The translations under genes and the position numbers were made by a program. Positions 24,389-33,757 of a DNA stretch of 64,000 bases are shown here, piece by piece. The notes under the pieces are model-generated. The model had not been told where the DNA came from and made no database searches. It saw only the letters and a program-made list of their open reading frames with translations. How positions within the stretch are numbered: the stretch's first letter is position 1; every line of letters starts with the position of its first letter. Origin of the DNA: Streptomyces sp. NBC_01716 (GTDB taxonomy: Bacteria > Actinomycetota > Actinomycetes > Streptomycetales > Streptomycetaceae). The stretch lies in contig NZ_CP109181.1 of the NCBI RefSeq assembly GCF_036248275.1, positions 5,518,001-5,582,000 on the forward strand. Direction: 5' to 3'.

Positions 24389-24442
24389 ACGTACGGAAGG
24401 GCCCGGACACTGATCATCCAGTGTCCGGGCCCTTCCGTACGT
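24389..24442. terminator. Strong bidirectional terminator
   Basis: A 24-bp perfect stem with a 6-nt loop (ATCATC) lies between the convergent LAETG-protein gene and the small zinc-ribbon gene. It can serve both strands. Confidence 0.85.
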
Positions 24443-24455
24443 CTCCTGAGACGGC

Positions 24456-24653
24456 TCAGGCCGTCTGATGCCCCACCGCCACCAGGGCCACCGCCGCTAT
24501 CAGCACCACCAGCAGGGTCAGCAGGGCCACCGGGCTCAGACCGCCGAGGGGGCCCGCCTGCTCCAGCCGCTGCCTGTTGGCGCGGCATACATGGCACCGG
24601 CCCTCGCTGACGGGTCCCGCGCAGTTGGCGCACACCAGCCGATCAAAGGTCAT
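24456..24653 (-). CDS. Small zinc-ribbon membrane protein
   Basis: This 65-residue protein has an N-terminal zinc ribbon (CANC at 8-11, CHVC at 20-23) and one membrane span near the C-terminus (SPVALLTLLVVLIAAVALVAV). The ribbon should face the cytoplasm. No function is known to me. It is alone on the minus strand between the LAETG gene and ftsE. Confidence 0.65.
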   Translation of the reverse strand: MTFDRLVCANCAGPVSEGRCHVCRANRQRLEQAGPLGGLSPVALLTLLVVLIAAVALVAVGHQTA

Positions 24654-24922
24654 GCGCTCTCCTCCTCCCGCGCCGCGGAGCCGCGGGCACTCTCACTCCG
24701 CTCAACGCTCCGGGAAACACCACCGTTCCCCGTACCACTGTGCCAGCTCCCGCTCATTTCGGCGCGCCCCGTCGGATCACACCCGGTCCGTCCCCGGTGG
24801 CGGCCCGTCGGCATCCGTGATAAATCGCCCATGCCCGGACCAACCCCGGCGGCCGACTGCGCGCCCCTCGCCCGGTCGCGTAAGGTCTCGCTCACCTACT
24901 CCCGGCCGACCGTGGTGCACCC

Positions 24923-25612
24923 GTGATCCGATTCGACAACGTCTCCAAGACCTATCCGAAGCAGAACCGACCCGCCCTGCGCGATGTCTCCCTCGAAATC
25001 GAGAAGGGGGAATTCGTCTTCCTGGTGGGCTCGTCGGGCTCCGGCAAGTCGACCTTCCTGCGCCTCGTCCTGCGTGAGGAGCGCGCCAGCCACGGCATGG
25101 TGCACGTCCTCGGCAAGGACCTCGCGCGGCTGTCGAACTGGAAGGTACCGAGCATGCGCCGTCAACTCGGCACGGTCTTCCAGGACTTCCGCCTCCTGCC
25201 GAACAAGACCGTCGCGCAGAATGTCGCTTTCGCCCAGGAAGTCATCGGCAAGTCCCGTGGCGAGACCCGTAAATCCGTCCCCCAGGTCCTCGATCTCGTC
25301 GGACTGGGCGGCAAGGAGGACCGGATGCCCGGTGAACTCTCCGGTGGTGAGCAGCAGCGCGTCGCGATCGCGCGGGCCTTCGTCAACCGCCCCATGCTGC
25401 TGATCGCGGACGAGCCGACCGGCAACCTCGACCCGCAGACCTCCGTCGGCATCATGAAGCTGCTGGACCGCATCAACCGCACCGGCACGACTGTGGTGAT
25501 GGCGACACACGACCAGAACATCGTCGACCAGATGCGAAAGCGTGTGATCGAGCTCGAAAAGGGCCGTCTCGTGCGAGACCAGGCGCGAGGCGTCTACGGC
25601 TACCAGCACTGA
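24923..25612 (+). CDS. ftsE: Cell division ATP-binding protein FtsE
   Basis: This 229-residue ABC ATPase starts at GTG 24923. Walker A is GSSGSGKST, the signature is LSGGEQQR, Walker B is LLIADEP, and the switch histidine is in ATHDQ. FtsE binds FtsX at the membrane and powers activation of peptidoglycan hydrolases at division or sporulation septa, rather than moving a solute. ftsX follows after 35 bp, then a secreted S41 protease gene. Confidence 0.95.
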   Translation: MIRFDNVSKTYPKQNRPALRDVSLEIEKGEFVFLVGSSGSGKSTFLRLVLREERASHGMVHVLGKDLARLSNWKVPSMRRQLGTVFQDFRLLPNKTVAQNVAFAQEVIGKSRGETRKSVPQVLDLVGLGGKEDRMPGELSGGEQQRVAIARAFVNRPMLLIADEPTGNLDPQTSVGIMKLLDRINRTGTTVVMATHDQNIVDQMRKRVIELEKGRLVRDQARGVYGYQH

Positions 25613-25647
25613 GCACCGCGAAGAGCATCGAAAGCTGAAAGGACGCC

Positions 25648-26565
25648 ATGCGCGCCCAGTTCGTCCTGTCGGAGATCGGCGTCGGTCTCCGCCGAAATCT
25701 GACGATGACGTTCGCCGTCATCATTTCCGTAGCCCTCTCGCTCGCGCTGTTCGGCGGCGCACTGCTCATGCGCGAGCAGGTGAGCGTGATGAAGGACTTC
25801 TGGTACGACAAGGTCAACGTCTCGATCTTCATGTGCAACAAGGGTGACGCCGAGACCACCGACAAGTGCGAGAAGGGTCCCGTCACCGCCGATCAGCGCA
25901 AGACCATCGAGGCCGACCTCAAGAAGATGGAGATCGTCGAGGAGGTCTACCACGAGACCGCCGACGAGGCGTACAAGCACTACCGCGAGCAGTACGGCGA
26001 GACGCCCATCGCCGGGATGATCACCCCGGACCAGATGCAGGAGTCGTTCCGGGTCAAGCTGAAGGACCCGGAGAAGTACAAGGTGGTGGCAACCGCCTTC
26101 GAGGGCAGGGACGGTGTGCAGTCCGTCGCGGACCAGCGCAACATCCTGGAGAACCTCTTCAATCTGATGCAGGGCATGAATGTCGCCGCGCTCGGAGTGA
26201 TGGCGCTGATGCTTGTCATTGCCCTGATGCTGATCGTGAACACCGTCCGGGTGTCCGCGTTCAGCAGACGGCGCGAGACCGGCATCATGCGGCTGGTGGG
26301 AGCGTCGAGCTTCTACATCCAGATGCCGTTCATCATGGAGGCCGCGTTCGCCGGACTCATCGGCGGCGTCGTCGCCTGCGTCCTGCTCCTGGCCGGGCGT
26401 TACTTCCTGATCGACGGCGGCATCGCGCTGGAGGACAAGATGCAGCTCGTCAACTTCATCGGCTGGGACGCCGTACTGGCGGTCCTGCCACTGGTGTTGG
26501 TCATCGGTCTGCTCATGCCGGCAGTTGCGGCTTCGGTCGCGTTGCGCAAGTACCTCAAGGTGTGA
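25648..26565 (+). CDS. ftsX: Cell division membrane protein FtsX
   Basis: This 305-residue protein has the FtsX layout. A short cytoplasmic start leads to one span (LTMTFAVIISVALSLALFGG), then an external loop of about 130 residues with two cysteines (FMCNKGD and DKCEKG) that may form a disulphide. Three spans with the conserved RRRETGIMRLVGAS cytoplasmic turn follow. It passes the FtsE ATPase stroke to a cell-wall hydrolase outside. It is co-transcribed with ftsE. Confidence 0.95.
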   Translation: MRAQFVLSEIGVGLRRNLTMTFAVIISVALSLALFGGALLMREQVSVMKDFWYDKVNVSIFMCNKGDAETTDKCEKGPVTADQRKTIEADLKKMEIVEEVYHETADEAYKHYREQYGETPIAGMITPDQMQESFRVKLKDPEKYKVVATAFEGRDGVQSVADQRNILENLFNLMQGMNVAALGVMALMLVIALMLIVNTVRVSAFSRRRETGIMRLVGASSFYIQMPFIMEAAFAGLIGGVVACVLLLAGRYFLIDGGIALEDKMQLVNFIGWDAVLAVLPLVLVIGLLMPAVAASVALRKYLKV

Positions 26566-26632
26566 CGATCGCCCCTGGCGTCGTCTCGCCAAGCCGCGCT
26601 GCGGCGCCGGGGGTTGTCCTAGACTCGTCGCC

Positions 26633-27826
26633 ATGCCGGGCCACGAAAATCGCCTCAGGCCCCACGGGTTCTACCGCGGGGCGGCCCTGACATTGCTTTT
26701 CGCGAGTGTGCTCGCCACCGCCGCGGCCACCGACTCGCTGCCCCGCGCCGACGAGGAAGCCGCCCGCATAAGCACCCGTTCCGTCGCCTCCACGGCCGAC
26801 GGGGACGAGGTCGCGAGAGCGGCGGCCGAGGCCATGGCCGACGGGAAGTCCGCCACCGAGGCCGCCGAGGATGTCGTCAGCCGCAGCGGTGACCGCTGGG
26901 GCGCCGTCTACGACAAGGGTGAGTACGAGGAATTCGAGCGGGCCCTCGACGGCAAGTACACCGGGGTGGGTCTCTCGGCCAAGCGGCTGGCCGACGGCCG
27001 GATCGCGGCGAGCAAGGTCCAGCCGGGCGGCCCCGCCGCACGGGCCGGCATCAGGGCCGGTGACATCCTCCGTACGATCGACGGCGAACCGGTGGGCCTT
27101 CGCCCCGTGACCGAGGTCGTCGCGATGCTGCGCGGGGACGGTACGGACCGGGACACCGGCCGGTCCCAGGACGCCTCCGCGGGCACCACCGTCGTCCTCG
27201 GTCTCTCGCGCGGCGGCCACCGGTGGACCGAGACGCTGCGCCGGGCCAGCCTCAGTACGGACGCCGTCACCTTCGACACCGCCCCCGACGGGGCTCTTGT
27301 GATCAAGGTCGCCGCCTTCACCAAGGGCAGCGGCAAGCAGGTCAGGGACGCCGTCCTGGAGGCACCCAGGGGCGCGGGCGTCCTGCTCGACCTGAGGGGG
27401 AACGCGGGCGGGCTGGTCACCGAGGCCGTCCAGGCGGCCTCCGCCTTCCTCGACGGCGGCCTCGTCGCCACGTACGACGTCCGGGGCGAGCAGCGCTCCC
27501 TGTACGCGGATCCGGGCGGCGACACCGAGCGGCCCGTGGTGGCGCTCGTCGACGGCGGCACGATGAGCGCCGCAGAGCTGGTCACCGGCGCCCTCCAGGA
27601 CCGTGGCCGGGCGATCACGGTCGGTTCCCCCACCTTCGGCAAGGGCTCCGTACAGATGCCGAGCCGGCTGCCGGACGGTTCGGTGGCCGAGCTCACGGTC
27701 GGCCACTACCGGACTCCGTCCGGTCACAAGGTCGACGACAAGGGCATCACACCCGACCTCGTGGTGGCCGAAGAGGCCCAGGAGAGGGCCCGCACAGTAT
27801 TGAGTGGCCTCGGAGGCGGCTCGTAG
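26633..27826 (+). CDS. S41-family carboxyl-terminal processing protease
   Basis: This 397-residue exported protease has an N-terminal signal or anchor (GAALTLLFASVLATAAAT). A PDZ domain spans about residues 100-190 (GKYTGVGLSAKR, AARAGIRAGDILRTIDG). The S41 catalytic core has its serine in GGTMSAAE (about S312) and its lysine in TFGKGSVQ (about K337). It would trim C-termini of exported proteins. The ATG at 26633 is preferred, since the longer frame from 26525 overlaps ftsX. Placement directly after ftsEX suggests it acts on proteins of the FtsEX hydrolase system. Confidence 0.88.
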   Translation: MPGHENRLRPHGFYRGAALTLLFASVLATAAATDSLPRADEEAARISTRSVASTADGDEVARAAAEAMADGKSATEAAEDVVSRSGDRWGAVYDKGEYEEFERALDGKYTGVGLSAKRLADGRIAASKVQPGGPAARAGIRAGDILRTIDGEPVGLRPVTEVVAMLRGDGTDRDTGRSQDASAGTTVVLGLSRGGHRWTETLRRASLSTDAVTFDTAPDGALVIKVAAFTKGSGKQVRDAVLEAPRGAGVLLDLRGNAGGLVTEAVQAASAFLDGGLVATYDVRGEQRSLYADPGGDTERPVVALVDGGTMSAAELVTGALQDRGRAITVGSPTFGKGSVQMPSRLPDGSVAELTVGHYRTPSGHKVDDKGITPDLVVAEEAQERARTVLSGLGGGS

Positions 27827-27844
27827 TGCGAAAATGAACGCACT

Positions 27845-28330
27845 ATGGCAAAGGAAAAGGACACAGGGCGCAAGCTGGTCGCGCAGAACAAGAAGGCGCG
27901 GCACGACTACCTCATTCTCGACACCTACGAGTGCGGTCTCGTGCTGACAGGTACCGAGGTCAAGTCGTTGCGCCAGGGACGCGCCTCCCTGGCGGACGGC
28001 TTCGTACAGATCGACGACCATGAGGCGTGGCTGCACAACGTGCACGTGCCCGAGTACACCCAGGGCACCTGGACCAACCACTCGGCGCGGCGGAAGAGGA
28101 AGCTGCTGATGCACCGGCTGGAGATCGACAAGCTGGAGCAGAAGTCGAACGAGTCCGGGCACACGATCGTGCCGCTGGCCCTCTACTTCAAGGGCGGCCG
28201 GGCCAAGATCGAGATCGCGCTGGCGAAGGGCAAGAAGGAATACGACAAGCGCCAGACGCTGCGTGAGAAGCAGGACCGGCGGGAGACGGAGCGCGCGGTC
28301 TCGGCCGTTCGCCGCCGCCAGCGGGCCTGA
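27845..28330 (+). CDS. smpB: SsrA-binding protein SmpB
   Basis: This 161-residue protein matches SmpB, the tmRNA partner in trans-translation that rescues stalled ribosomes. It begins with LVAQNKKARHDYLI and keeps the GTEVKSLRQGRASLADGF block. It ends in a basic tail (YDKRQTLREKQDRRETER) that enters the mRNA channel. The tmRNA gene follows after 115 bp. It is 18 bp behind the S41 protease gene. Confidence 0.97.
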   Translation: MAKEKDTGRKLVAQNKKARHDYLILDTYECGLVLTGTEVKSLRQGRASLADGFVQIDDHEAWLHNVHVPEYTQGTWTNHSARRKRKLLMHRLEIDKLEQKSNESGHTIVPLALYFKGGRAKIEIALAKGKKEYDKRQTLREKQDRRETERAVSAVRRRQRA

Positions 28331-28445
28331 CGCGGCCGGCGGGCCTGATCGCCCCACGGGCGGAATAAGGTGGCAGGGCCAGGCGTTGGTCACGTACGAT
28401 GGATGGAGTCCCGCAGAGCAGGGACGGCGTTTGAAAAATCAACAT

Positions 28446-28829
28446 GGGGATGATCGGTTTCGACAGCGGATGTCGAGGCAGGGGAAGCGAGTCGAGGAAG
28501 CGGCAATGATCTCGTTAACCATATGTCGCAAACAATAATCGCCAATTCCAAGCGCGATTCCTCCACCTTCGCTCTCGCTGCTTAATTAGCAGCTAGCGAA
28601 GACTCCGTGGAGTGTCAGCCCGGGGGTGTTCCCGACCCGGATCCTGGCATCAACTAGGGAACTAAACCACCGCGTCCGGTCACGGGGCACAGTGGGAAAC
28701 TAAACAGTGACTGAGCCCGTCGGAGACTTGTTCGCGTGATCTCCGGGGCCGAGAAAAGCGTAGCGAACTGCACTCGGAGAAGCCCTGGTTCCGCACCGTT
28801 GGACGCGGGTTCGATTCCCGCCATCTCCA
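28446..28829 (+). ncRNA. ssrA: Transfer-messenger RNA (tmRNA)
   Basis: The 5' end GGGGATGATCGG pairs with CATCTCC at the 3' end to form the tRNA-like acceptor stem, and GGTTCGATTCC is the T-arm. CCA is not encoded. The tag frame begins at GCC 28541 and reads ANSKRDSSTFALAA, then TAA at 28583-28585, ending in the ALAA degron typical of Streptomyces tags. It is adjacent to smpB. A TACGAT at 28395-28400 could be its -10 box. Confidence 0.95.
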
Positions 28830-28844
28830 CAGTTCCCATGTGAG

Positions 28845-28883
28845 GCGAAGGCCCCGCTGCCCTGTCGGCAGCGGGGCCTTCGC
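28845..28883 (+). terminator. Terminator after tmRNA
   Basis: A 17-bp perfect stem (GCGAAGGCCCCGCTGCC and complement) with a 5-nt loop lies 15 bp after the tmRNA end. Confidence 0.85.
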
Positions 28884-29105
28884 CGTGCGCCCGACCGGGC
28901 GGAGGGTATTTTTCCCTCAAGACCGGCCGTTCGGCAACGAAGTCGTACAGACACCCAACAACTGCTGAAGTAGGCGCACGGGCGTGGTCGCCGTGCGCTA
29001 CATTCTGGGCTCGGGTGCAAGTGGTGGGGGGCGCTCGTTCCGGGTTGGGGACCCGGTCGACGCCCGTATCCGGCCGGCTTTCATGCACGCACCCAGTGAT
29101 CCTGT

Positions 29106-29858
29106 GTGGGGGATGTGCGTACTGCAGTGAACAATTGGCGAGAAGATGCCCAAAAGGGCCATACGCATGAGCCGATGGATGTCACCGTCGAGCTCGACGG
29201 TCTGGGGCGACAGCTCTCCGAGCTGCCCGGCCCGGCCACGGACGCCGACGGCGGCCCCGGCTCAGCGGCACGCTCCGCAGATGGCTCCGAGGGTCCCGTC
29301 TTCGTCGATGCCAGCGGCCGGCGGAGCAAGAAACTCCGGCGTCTCGGCTGGGTATTGGCGATAGCCAGCGCCTGTTACGCCGTCGCCCTGGTCGCGTCCC
29401 TGATGGGCGGCAACTCCAGCGCTCCCTGGCTCCAGATACCCGGTGTCGGTGACAAGCGCGACTCGGACAAGGTCGAGATACAGCCGCCCCCGAAGGACCG
29501 GCCCACCGTGTCGGCCACGCCGGGTGCCGGGGGCCCCGGCCCGAGCCCCACGGAGTCCGCCGCCGGCTCGCGGGAGCCGACCGGTGCGAGCACCGGAGCC
29601 ACGGAGGGGCCCGACCCGTCCGGCTCGCCCTCCGGTGAGCCCGACCCGGACCCGAAACCCGGTAAGACCGATTCGAAGCCGGACCCGCCGGATCCGAAGC
29701 CCGACCCGGACCCCGATCCGGACCCCGGTGAGTCCGAACCGGGGTCGGTCGATCCCGGTACGGACCCCGGTCCCGGCCCCACTCCGACGGACTCCGCGCC
29801 CGTCGATCCACCCGTTGATCAGGACGGCCAGCAATCAGCCGCGGAAGGCGCCCGGTAG
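29106..29858 (+). CDS. matA: Single-span membrane protein of the Mat exopolysaccharide operon (MatA-like)
   Basis: This 250-residue protein has an acidic cytoplasmic N-terminus, one span (LGWVLAIASACYAVALVASLMGG) and a long external tail of Pro, Asp, Glu and Lys repeats (DPDPKP, PDPDPDPD). It lies 2 bp before the deacetylase/synthase gene, in the position of matA in S. coelicolor and S. lividans as I recall. It may act as the small accessory subunit of the polymer synthase. The start is uncertain: GTG codons at 29106, 29115 and 29127 are all in frame. The name rests on position only. Confidence 0.6.
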   Translation: MGDVRTAVNNWREDAQKGHTHEPMDVTVELDGLGRQLSELPGPATDADGGPGSAARSADGSEGPVFVDASGRRSKKLRRLGWVLAIASACYAVALVASLMGGNSSAPWLQIPGVGDKRDSDKVEIQPPPKDRPTVSATPGAGGPGPSPTESAAGSREPTGASTGATEGPDPSGSPSGEPDPDPKPGKTDSKPDPPDPKPDPDPDPDPGESEPGSVDPGTDPGPGPTPTDSAPVDPPVDQDGQQSAAEGAR

Positions 29859-29860
29859 AA

Positions 29861-32068
29861 ATGAACCCTTCTGGCAGACGGGCCCCGTCCCCCGAGCACG
29901 GACAGATCAAGCGGAAGCAGGGGCGCGTCGCCGGACGCAGACTGCCCATGCGCTATCTGCTCCCCTCCCTGCTTCTCGTGGCCCTGCTCGCGATGCTGAT
30001 GCTCCGCGGCTATGTGCACAGCGAGATCCTGGCGGACCATCGTGTACGCCCGCCGGCCCCGACCAACCAGGTGCCGGACCGGATACTGGGCGGCGGCCCG
30101 GTCATAGACGCCCGCGGGGAGACCACGGCCAAGGCGCTCAGGATTCCCGACCGCAAGCTCGTGCTGACCTTCGACGACGGACCCGACCCGGAGTGGACGC
30201 CCAAGGTCCTCGACAAGCTGAAGGAGTACGACGCGCACGCCGTCTTCTTCGTCACCGGCACCATGGCCTCGCGCCATCCGGACCTGGTGCGGCGGATGGT
30301 CGACGAGGGCCATGAGATCGGTCTGCACACCTTCAACCACCCGGACCTCTCCTACCAGTCGGAGTCCCGTATCGACTGGGAGCTGACCCAGAACCAGATG
30401 GTGCTCGCGGGCGCGGCGGGCATCCGCACCTCGCTGTTCCGCCCGCCGTACTCCTCCTTCGCCGACGCGATGGACAACAAGTCCTGGCCGGTCACCGAGT
30501 ACATCGGCAGCCTCGGCTACATCACCGTGCTCAACAACACCGACAGCGAGGACTGGAAACGTCCCGGCGCCGAGGTGATCATCCGTAACGCCACCCCGAA
30601 GAGCCCGCGCGGTGCGATCGTGCTGATGCACGACTCCGGCGGGGACCGCTCGCAGACCGTCGCCGCGCTGGACGACCTCCTGCCCCAGATGCAGGACAAG
30701 GGGTACGAGTTCGCCAACCTCACAGAGGCGCTGGGCGCCCCGAGCGCGCACACGCGTGTCTCCGGTGTCGAACTGCTCAAGGGCAAGGCCTTCGTCGGCG
30801 CCGTCGCCGTCTCCGAGGCCACCACCAGCGCGCTGGTCGCCGGGCTCGCCGTGATCGGCGTGCTGGTCATCGGGCGGTTCGGGCTGATGCTGGTGCTCTC
30901 CTTCGCGCACGCGCGCAAGGTGCGCGGACGCGGCTTCAGTTGGGGCGAGCCGGTCACCGAACCGGTGACGGTGCTCGTGCCCGCGTACAACGAACGCGAG
31001 TGCATAGCCAACACGGTCCGCTCCCTGATGGAGAGCGACCATCCCATCGAGGTCATCGTCATCGACGACGGCTCCACGGACGGCACGGCGGACATCGTCG
31101 AGGCGATGTGGCTCCCCAACGTCCATGTCGTACGGCAGGCCAACGGCGGCAAGCCCGCGGCCCTCAACAACGGCATCGCGCACGCCAGTTATGACATCGT
31201 CGTGATGATGGACGGTGACACCGTCTTCGAGCCGTCCACCGTGCGGGAGCTGGTCCAGCCGTTCGGCGATCCGAGGGTCGGGGCCGTCGCCGGCAACGCC
31301 AAGGTCGGCAACCGCGACACCCTCATCGGCGCCTGGCAGCACATCGAATATGTGATGGGCTTCAATCTGGACCGCCGGATGTACGACCTGATGGGCTGCA
31401 TGCCCACCATCCCCGGCGCCGTCGGCGCCTTCCGCCGCCAGGCACTTGAGCGGGTCGGCGGGATGAGCGAGGACACCCTCGCCGAGGACACCGACATCAC
31501 CATGGCCATGCACCGCGACGGCTGGCGGGTCGTGTACGCGGAGCGGGCCCGCGCCTGGACTGAAGCCCCGGAGTCCGTACAGCAGTTGTGGTCCCAGCGC
31601 TACCGCTGGAGCTACGGCACGATGCAGGCGATCTGGAAGCACCGCCGCGCGGTGATCGAACGAGGTCCCTCCGGGCGCTTCGGCCGCGTCGGACTGCCGC
31701 TGGTCTCGCTGTTCATGGTGCTGTTCCCGCTGCTGGCGCCGCTCATCGACGTGTTCCTGCTGTACGGCCTGGTCTTCGGCCCCACCAGGAACACCGTCAT
31801 CGCGTGGCTGGGTGTACTGGCCGTACAGGCGGTCTGCGCCGCGTACGCCTTCCGGCTCGACCGCGAGCGCATGATCCATCTGATCTCGCTGCCGCTCCAG
31901 CAGATCCTCTACCGGCAGCTCATGTACGTGGTCCTGCTCCAGTCCTGGATCACCGCCCTCACCGGGGGCCGGCTCCGCTGGCAGAAGCTGCGGCGCACGG
32001 GCGCCGTGGAGGCGCCCGGGTCCACGACCGCCCGGCGGCGCGACGATGTCCGGGGGCCGGTGGCATGA
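29861..32068 (+). CDS. matB: Bifunctional polysaccharide deacetylase / GT2 synthase (MatB-like)
   Basis: This 735-residue protein carries both chemistries for a PNAG-type polymer. After an N-terminal span comes a NodB deacetylase domain, about residues 95-290 (TFDDGPDPEWTP with the metal Asp pair, then HTFNHPDLSY and RPPYSSF). A second span leads to a processive GT2 synthase domain (VPAYNE, DDGSTDGT, MMDGDT, EDTDIT, and the QRYRW motif). Three or four C-terminal spans finish the pore. The Mat system of S. lividans makes an extracellular polymer that causes hyphal clumping. The stop overlaps the acyltransferase start (ATGA). Confidence 0.88.
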   Translation: MNPSGRRAPSPEHGQIKRKQGRVAGRRLPMRYLLPSLLLVALLAMLMLRGYVHSEILADHRVRPPAPTNQVPDRILGGGPVIDARGETTAKALRIPDRKLVLTFDDGPDPEWTPKVLDKLKEYDAHAVFFVTGTMASRHPDLVRRMVDEGHEIGLHTFNHPDLSYQSESRIDWELTQNQMVLAGAAGIRTSLFRPPYSSFADAMDNKSWPVTEYIGSLGYITVLNNTDSEDWKRPGAEVIIRNATPKSPRGAIVLMHDSGGDRSQTVAALDDLLPQMQDKGYEFANLTEALGAPSAHTRVSGVELLKGKAFVGAVAVSEATTSALVAGLAVIGVLVIGRFGLMLVLSFAHARKVRGRGFSWGEPVTEPVTVLVPAYNERECIANTVRSLMESDHPIEVIVIDDGSTDGTADIVEAMWLPNVHVVRQANGGKPAALNNGIAHASYDIVVMMDGDTVFEPSTVRELVQPFGDPRVGAVAGNAKVGNRDTLIGAWQHIEYVMGFNLDRRMYDLMGCMPTIPGAVGAFRRQALERVGGMSEDTLAEDTDITMAMHRDGWRVVYAERARAWTEAPESVQQLWSQRYRWSYGTMQAIWKHRRAVIERGPSGRFGRVGLPLVSLFMVLFPLLAPLIDVFLLYGLVFGPTRNTVIAWLGVLAVQAVCAAYAFRLDRERMIHLISLPLQQILYRQLMYVVLLQSWITALTGGRLRWQKLRRTGAVEAPGSTTARRRDDVRGPVA

Positions 32069-33294
32069 GCGAGGGCTCCGTCGAAGGCGGGCGCCCGTCC
32101 GGGCGTGACCGCTATCTCGACCTGCTGCGTACGGTGGCACTCGGCCGGGTGGTGATCTACCACATCTTCGGCTGGGCCTGGCTGACGGTCCTCTTCCCGT
32201 CCATGGGCGTGATGTTCGCGCTGGCGGGCTCGCTGATGGCGCGCTCGCTCGGCGGCCGGCCGTCGTGGGCCGTTGTCCGGGGCCGGATGCGCCGGCTGCT
32301 GCCGCCGATGTGGGTGTTCGCGCTGCTCGTCGTGCCGCTGATGTTCGTGATGGGCTGGCGGCCGGTCGGCGAGGAGGGTTTCGGAGGCCTCCTCAGGCTG
32401 GTCAACTACCTGTTCCCGGTGGGGGCGCCGCCGTTCCCGGCGGAGAGCGGTGACGCCGGCGGGCTGCTCGAACAGGACTGGGCGGACCAGGCGGTGGGTC
32501 CGCTCTGGTACATCCGTACGTATCTCTGGTTCGTCCTGGCCTCGCCGCTGCTGCTGTGGGCCTTCCGGCGGGTGCCGTGGGCGACGCTCCTCGCGCCGCT
32601 CGCGCTCACGGCGGTCGTCGGCACCGGACTGGTGGAGATCCCCGGCGAGACGGGCGAGGCGCTCACGGACTTCGCGGTCTACGGCGCGTGCTGGATTCTC
32701 GGCTTCGCCCACCACGAGGGCCTGTTCACGCGGGTGCCGCGCTACCTCACGGTCTCGCTGGCCTCCTTCGCCATGACCTTCGGGATCTGGTGGGCCTCGG
32801 GGCATCTCACCGAGGAGGGCTGGAACCTGGACGAGATCCCGCTGGCCCAGGCGGCCTGGTCGCTGGGCTTCTGCGCGATCCTGCTCCAGTACGCGCCCTC
32901 CTGGCGGGAGCTGCCCGGACGATGGGCGCGGTTCGACTCCGTGATCACGCTCGCCAACAACCGTGCCGTGACCGTCTATCTCTGGCACAACGTGCTGATC
33001 ATGGCGACGTTCCCGCTCATCGACCTGCTCTACGACGCCCCCGTGCTGTCGGCCCACGCCGGCCTGGTGGACACGCTGTATCCGATGCTGCCGCTGGTCC
33101 TGATCTGGCCGCTGGTGGCGCTGGCGGTCCTCGCCTTCGGCTGGGTCGAGGACCTCGCGGCGAAGCGGCGGCCGAGGCTCTGGCCGAACGGCCGGGACGA
33201 CTCGGGCTCCATGGGCTCGCACCGTTCCGCCGGCCCGGCTCCGTCCAGGGCCCCCGCGCCACCCGCGCACACCGGTTCGCCGGACCGTCGCTGA
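32065..33294 (+). CDS. Membrane acyltransferase (acyltransferase_3 family)
   Basis: This 409-residue membrane protein of about ten spans starts with the family signature RDRYLDLLRTVALGRVVIYHIFGWAWL, which includes the conserved His. It would move acyl groups across the membrane onto an external polysaccharide. The ATG overlaps the MatB stop, so it is the third gene of the operon and may modify the Mat polymer, much as IcaC accompanies IcaADB in staphylococci. The acyl donor and acceptor are inferred, not seen. Confidence 0.82.
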   Translation: MSEGSVEGGRPSGRDRYLDLLRTVALGRVVIYHIFGWAWLTVLFPSMGVMFALAGSLMARSLGGRPSWAVVRGRMRRLLPPMWVFALLVVPLMFVMGWRPVGEEGFGGLLRLVNYLFPVGAPPFPAESGDAGGLLEQDWADQAVGPLWYIRTYLWFVLASPLLLWAFRRVPWATLLAPLALTAVVGTGLVEIPGETGEALTDFAVYGACWILGFAHHEGLFTRVPRYLTVSLASFAMTFGIWWASGHLTEEGWNLDEIPLAQAAWSLGFCAILLQYAPSWRELPGRWARFDSVITLANNRAVTVYLWHNVLIMATFPLIDLLYDAPVLSAHAGLVDTLYPMLPLVLIWPLVALAVLAFGWVEDLAAKRRPRLWPNGRDDSGSMGSHRSAGPAPSRAPAPPAHTGSPDRR

Positions 33295-33340
33295 TCACAG
33301 GCTGGGTATCGCGCTGCCGCGCCGTGCGCGACCGACGTGC

Positions 33341-33757
33341 TCAGTGGGGGATCTCGTGGATACGGCGTTCGCGCAGGTCGGGCAGGAGCGAGGCCGCGGA
33401 CTTGAAGTCGTTGTCGTCGTGCAGGACGACAACGTCGCGGTGCGCCGCTGTCGCGCAGATCAGCCAGTCGGTCACCGAGAGAGCCTGGTGGCGACCCCGC
33501 TGAGCGAGCCGGTATTGGGCGGCCTCGATCCAGGGCCAGGGATTCTTCGGTACGGAGACGTCGGGGTGCAGCTCGGCGAACATGTCCGTCATGCGGTCGT
33601 ACTCGTCGACGTGCCGTGCGGACCGCTTGAACTCGACCCGCTGTGGATGGCAGGACCCGACCGCCCCGCCGCTGATCGCCTCGCTCCAGGGAGCGCGCAG
33701 CTCCTTGTCGCGAAGGATCCGCCACACGGCGGACGAATCGATCAGATAGCGGATCAC
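33341..33757 (-). CDS. VapC-type PIN-domain toxin
   Basis: This 138-residue PIN-domain ribonuclease has the acidic residues expected for metal binding: D7 in YLIDSS, E42 in RVEFKRS, D97 in VTDWLI, and D114-D117 in HDDNDF. The GTG at 33757 overlaps the antitoxin stop as GTGA, so it is co-translated with it. VapC toxins usually cut tRNA or rRNA. The target is unknown. Confidence 0.85.
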   Translation of the reverse strand: MIRYLIDSSAVWRILRDKELRAPWSEAISGGAVGSCHPQRVEFKRSARHVDEYDRMTDMFAELHPDVSVPKNPWPWIEAAQYRLAQRGRHQALSVTDWLICATAAHRDVVVLHDDNDFKSAASLLPDLRERRIHEIPH

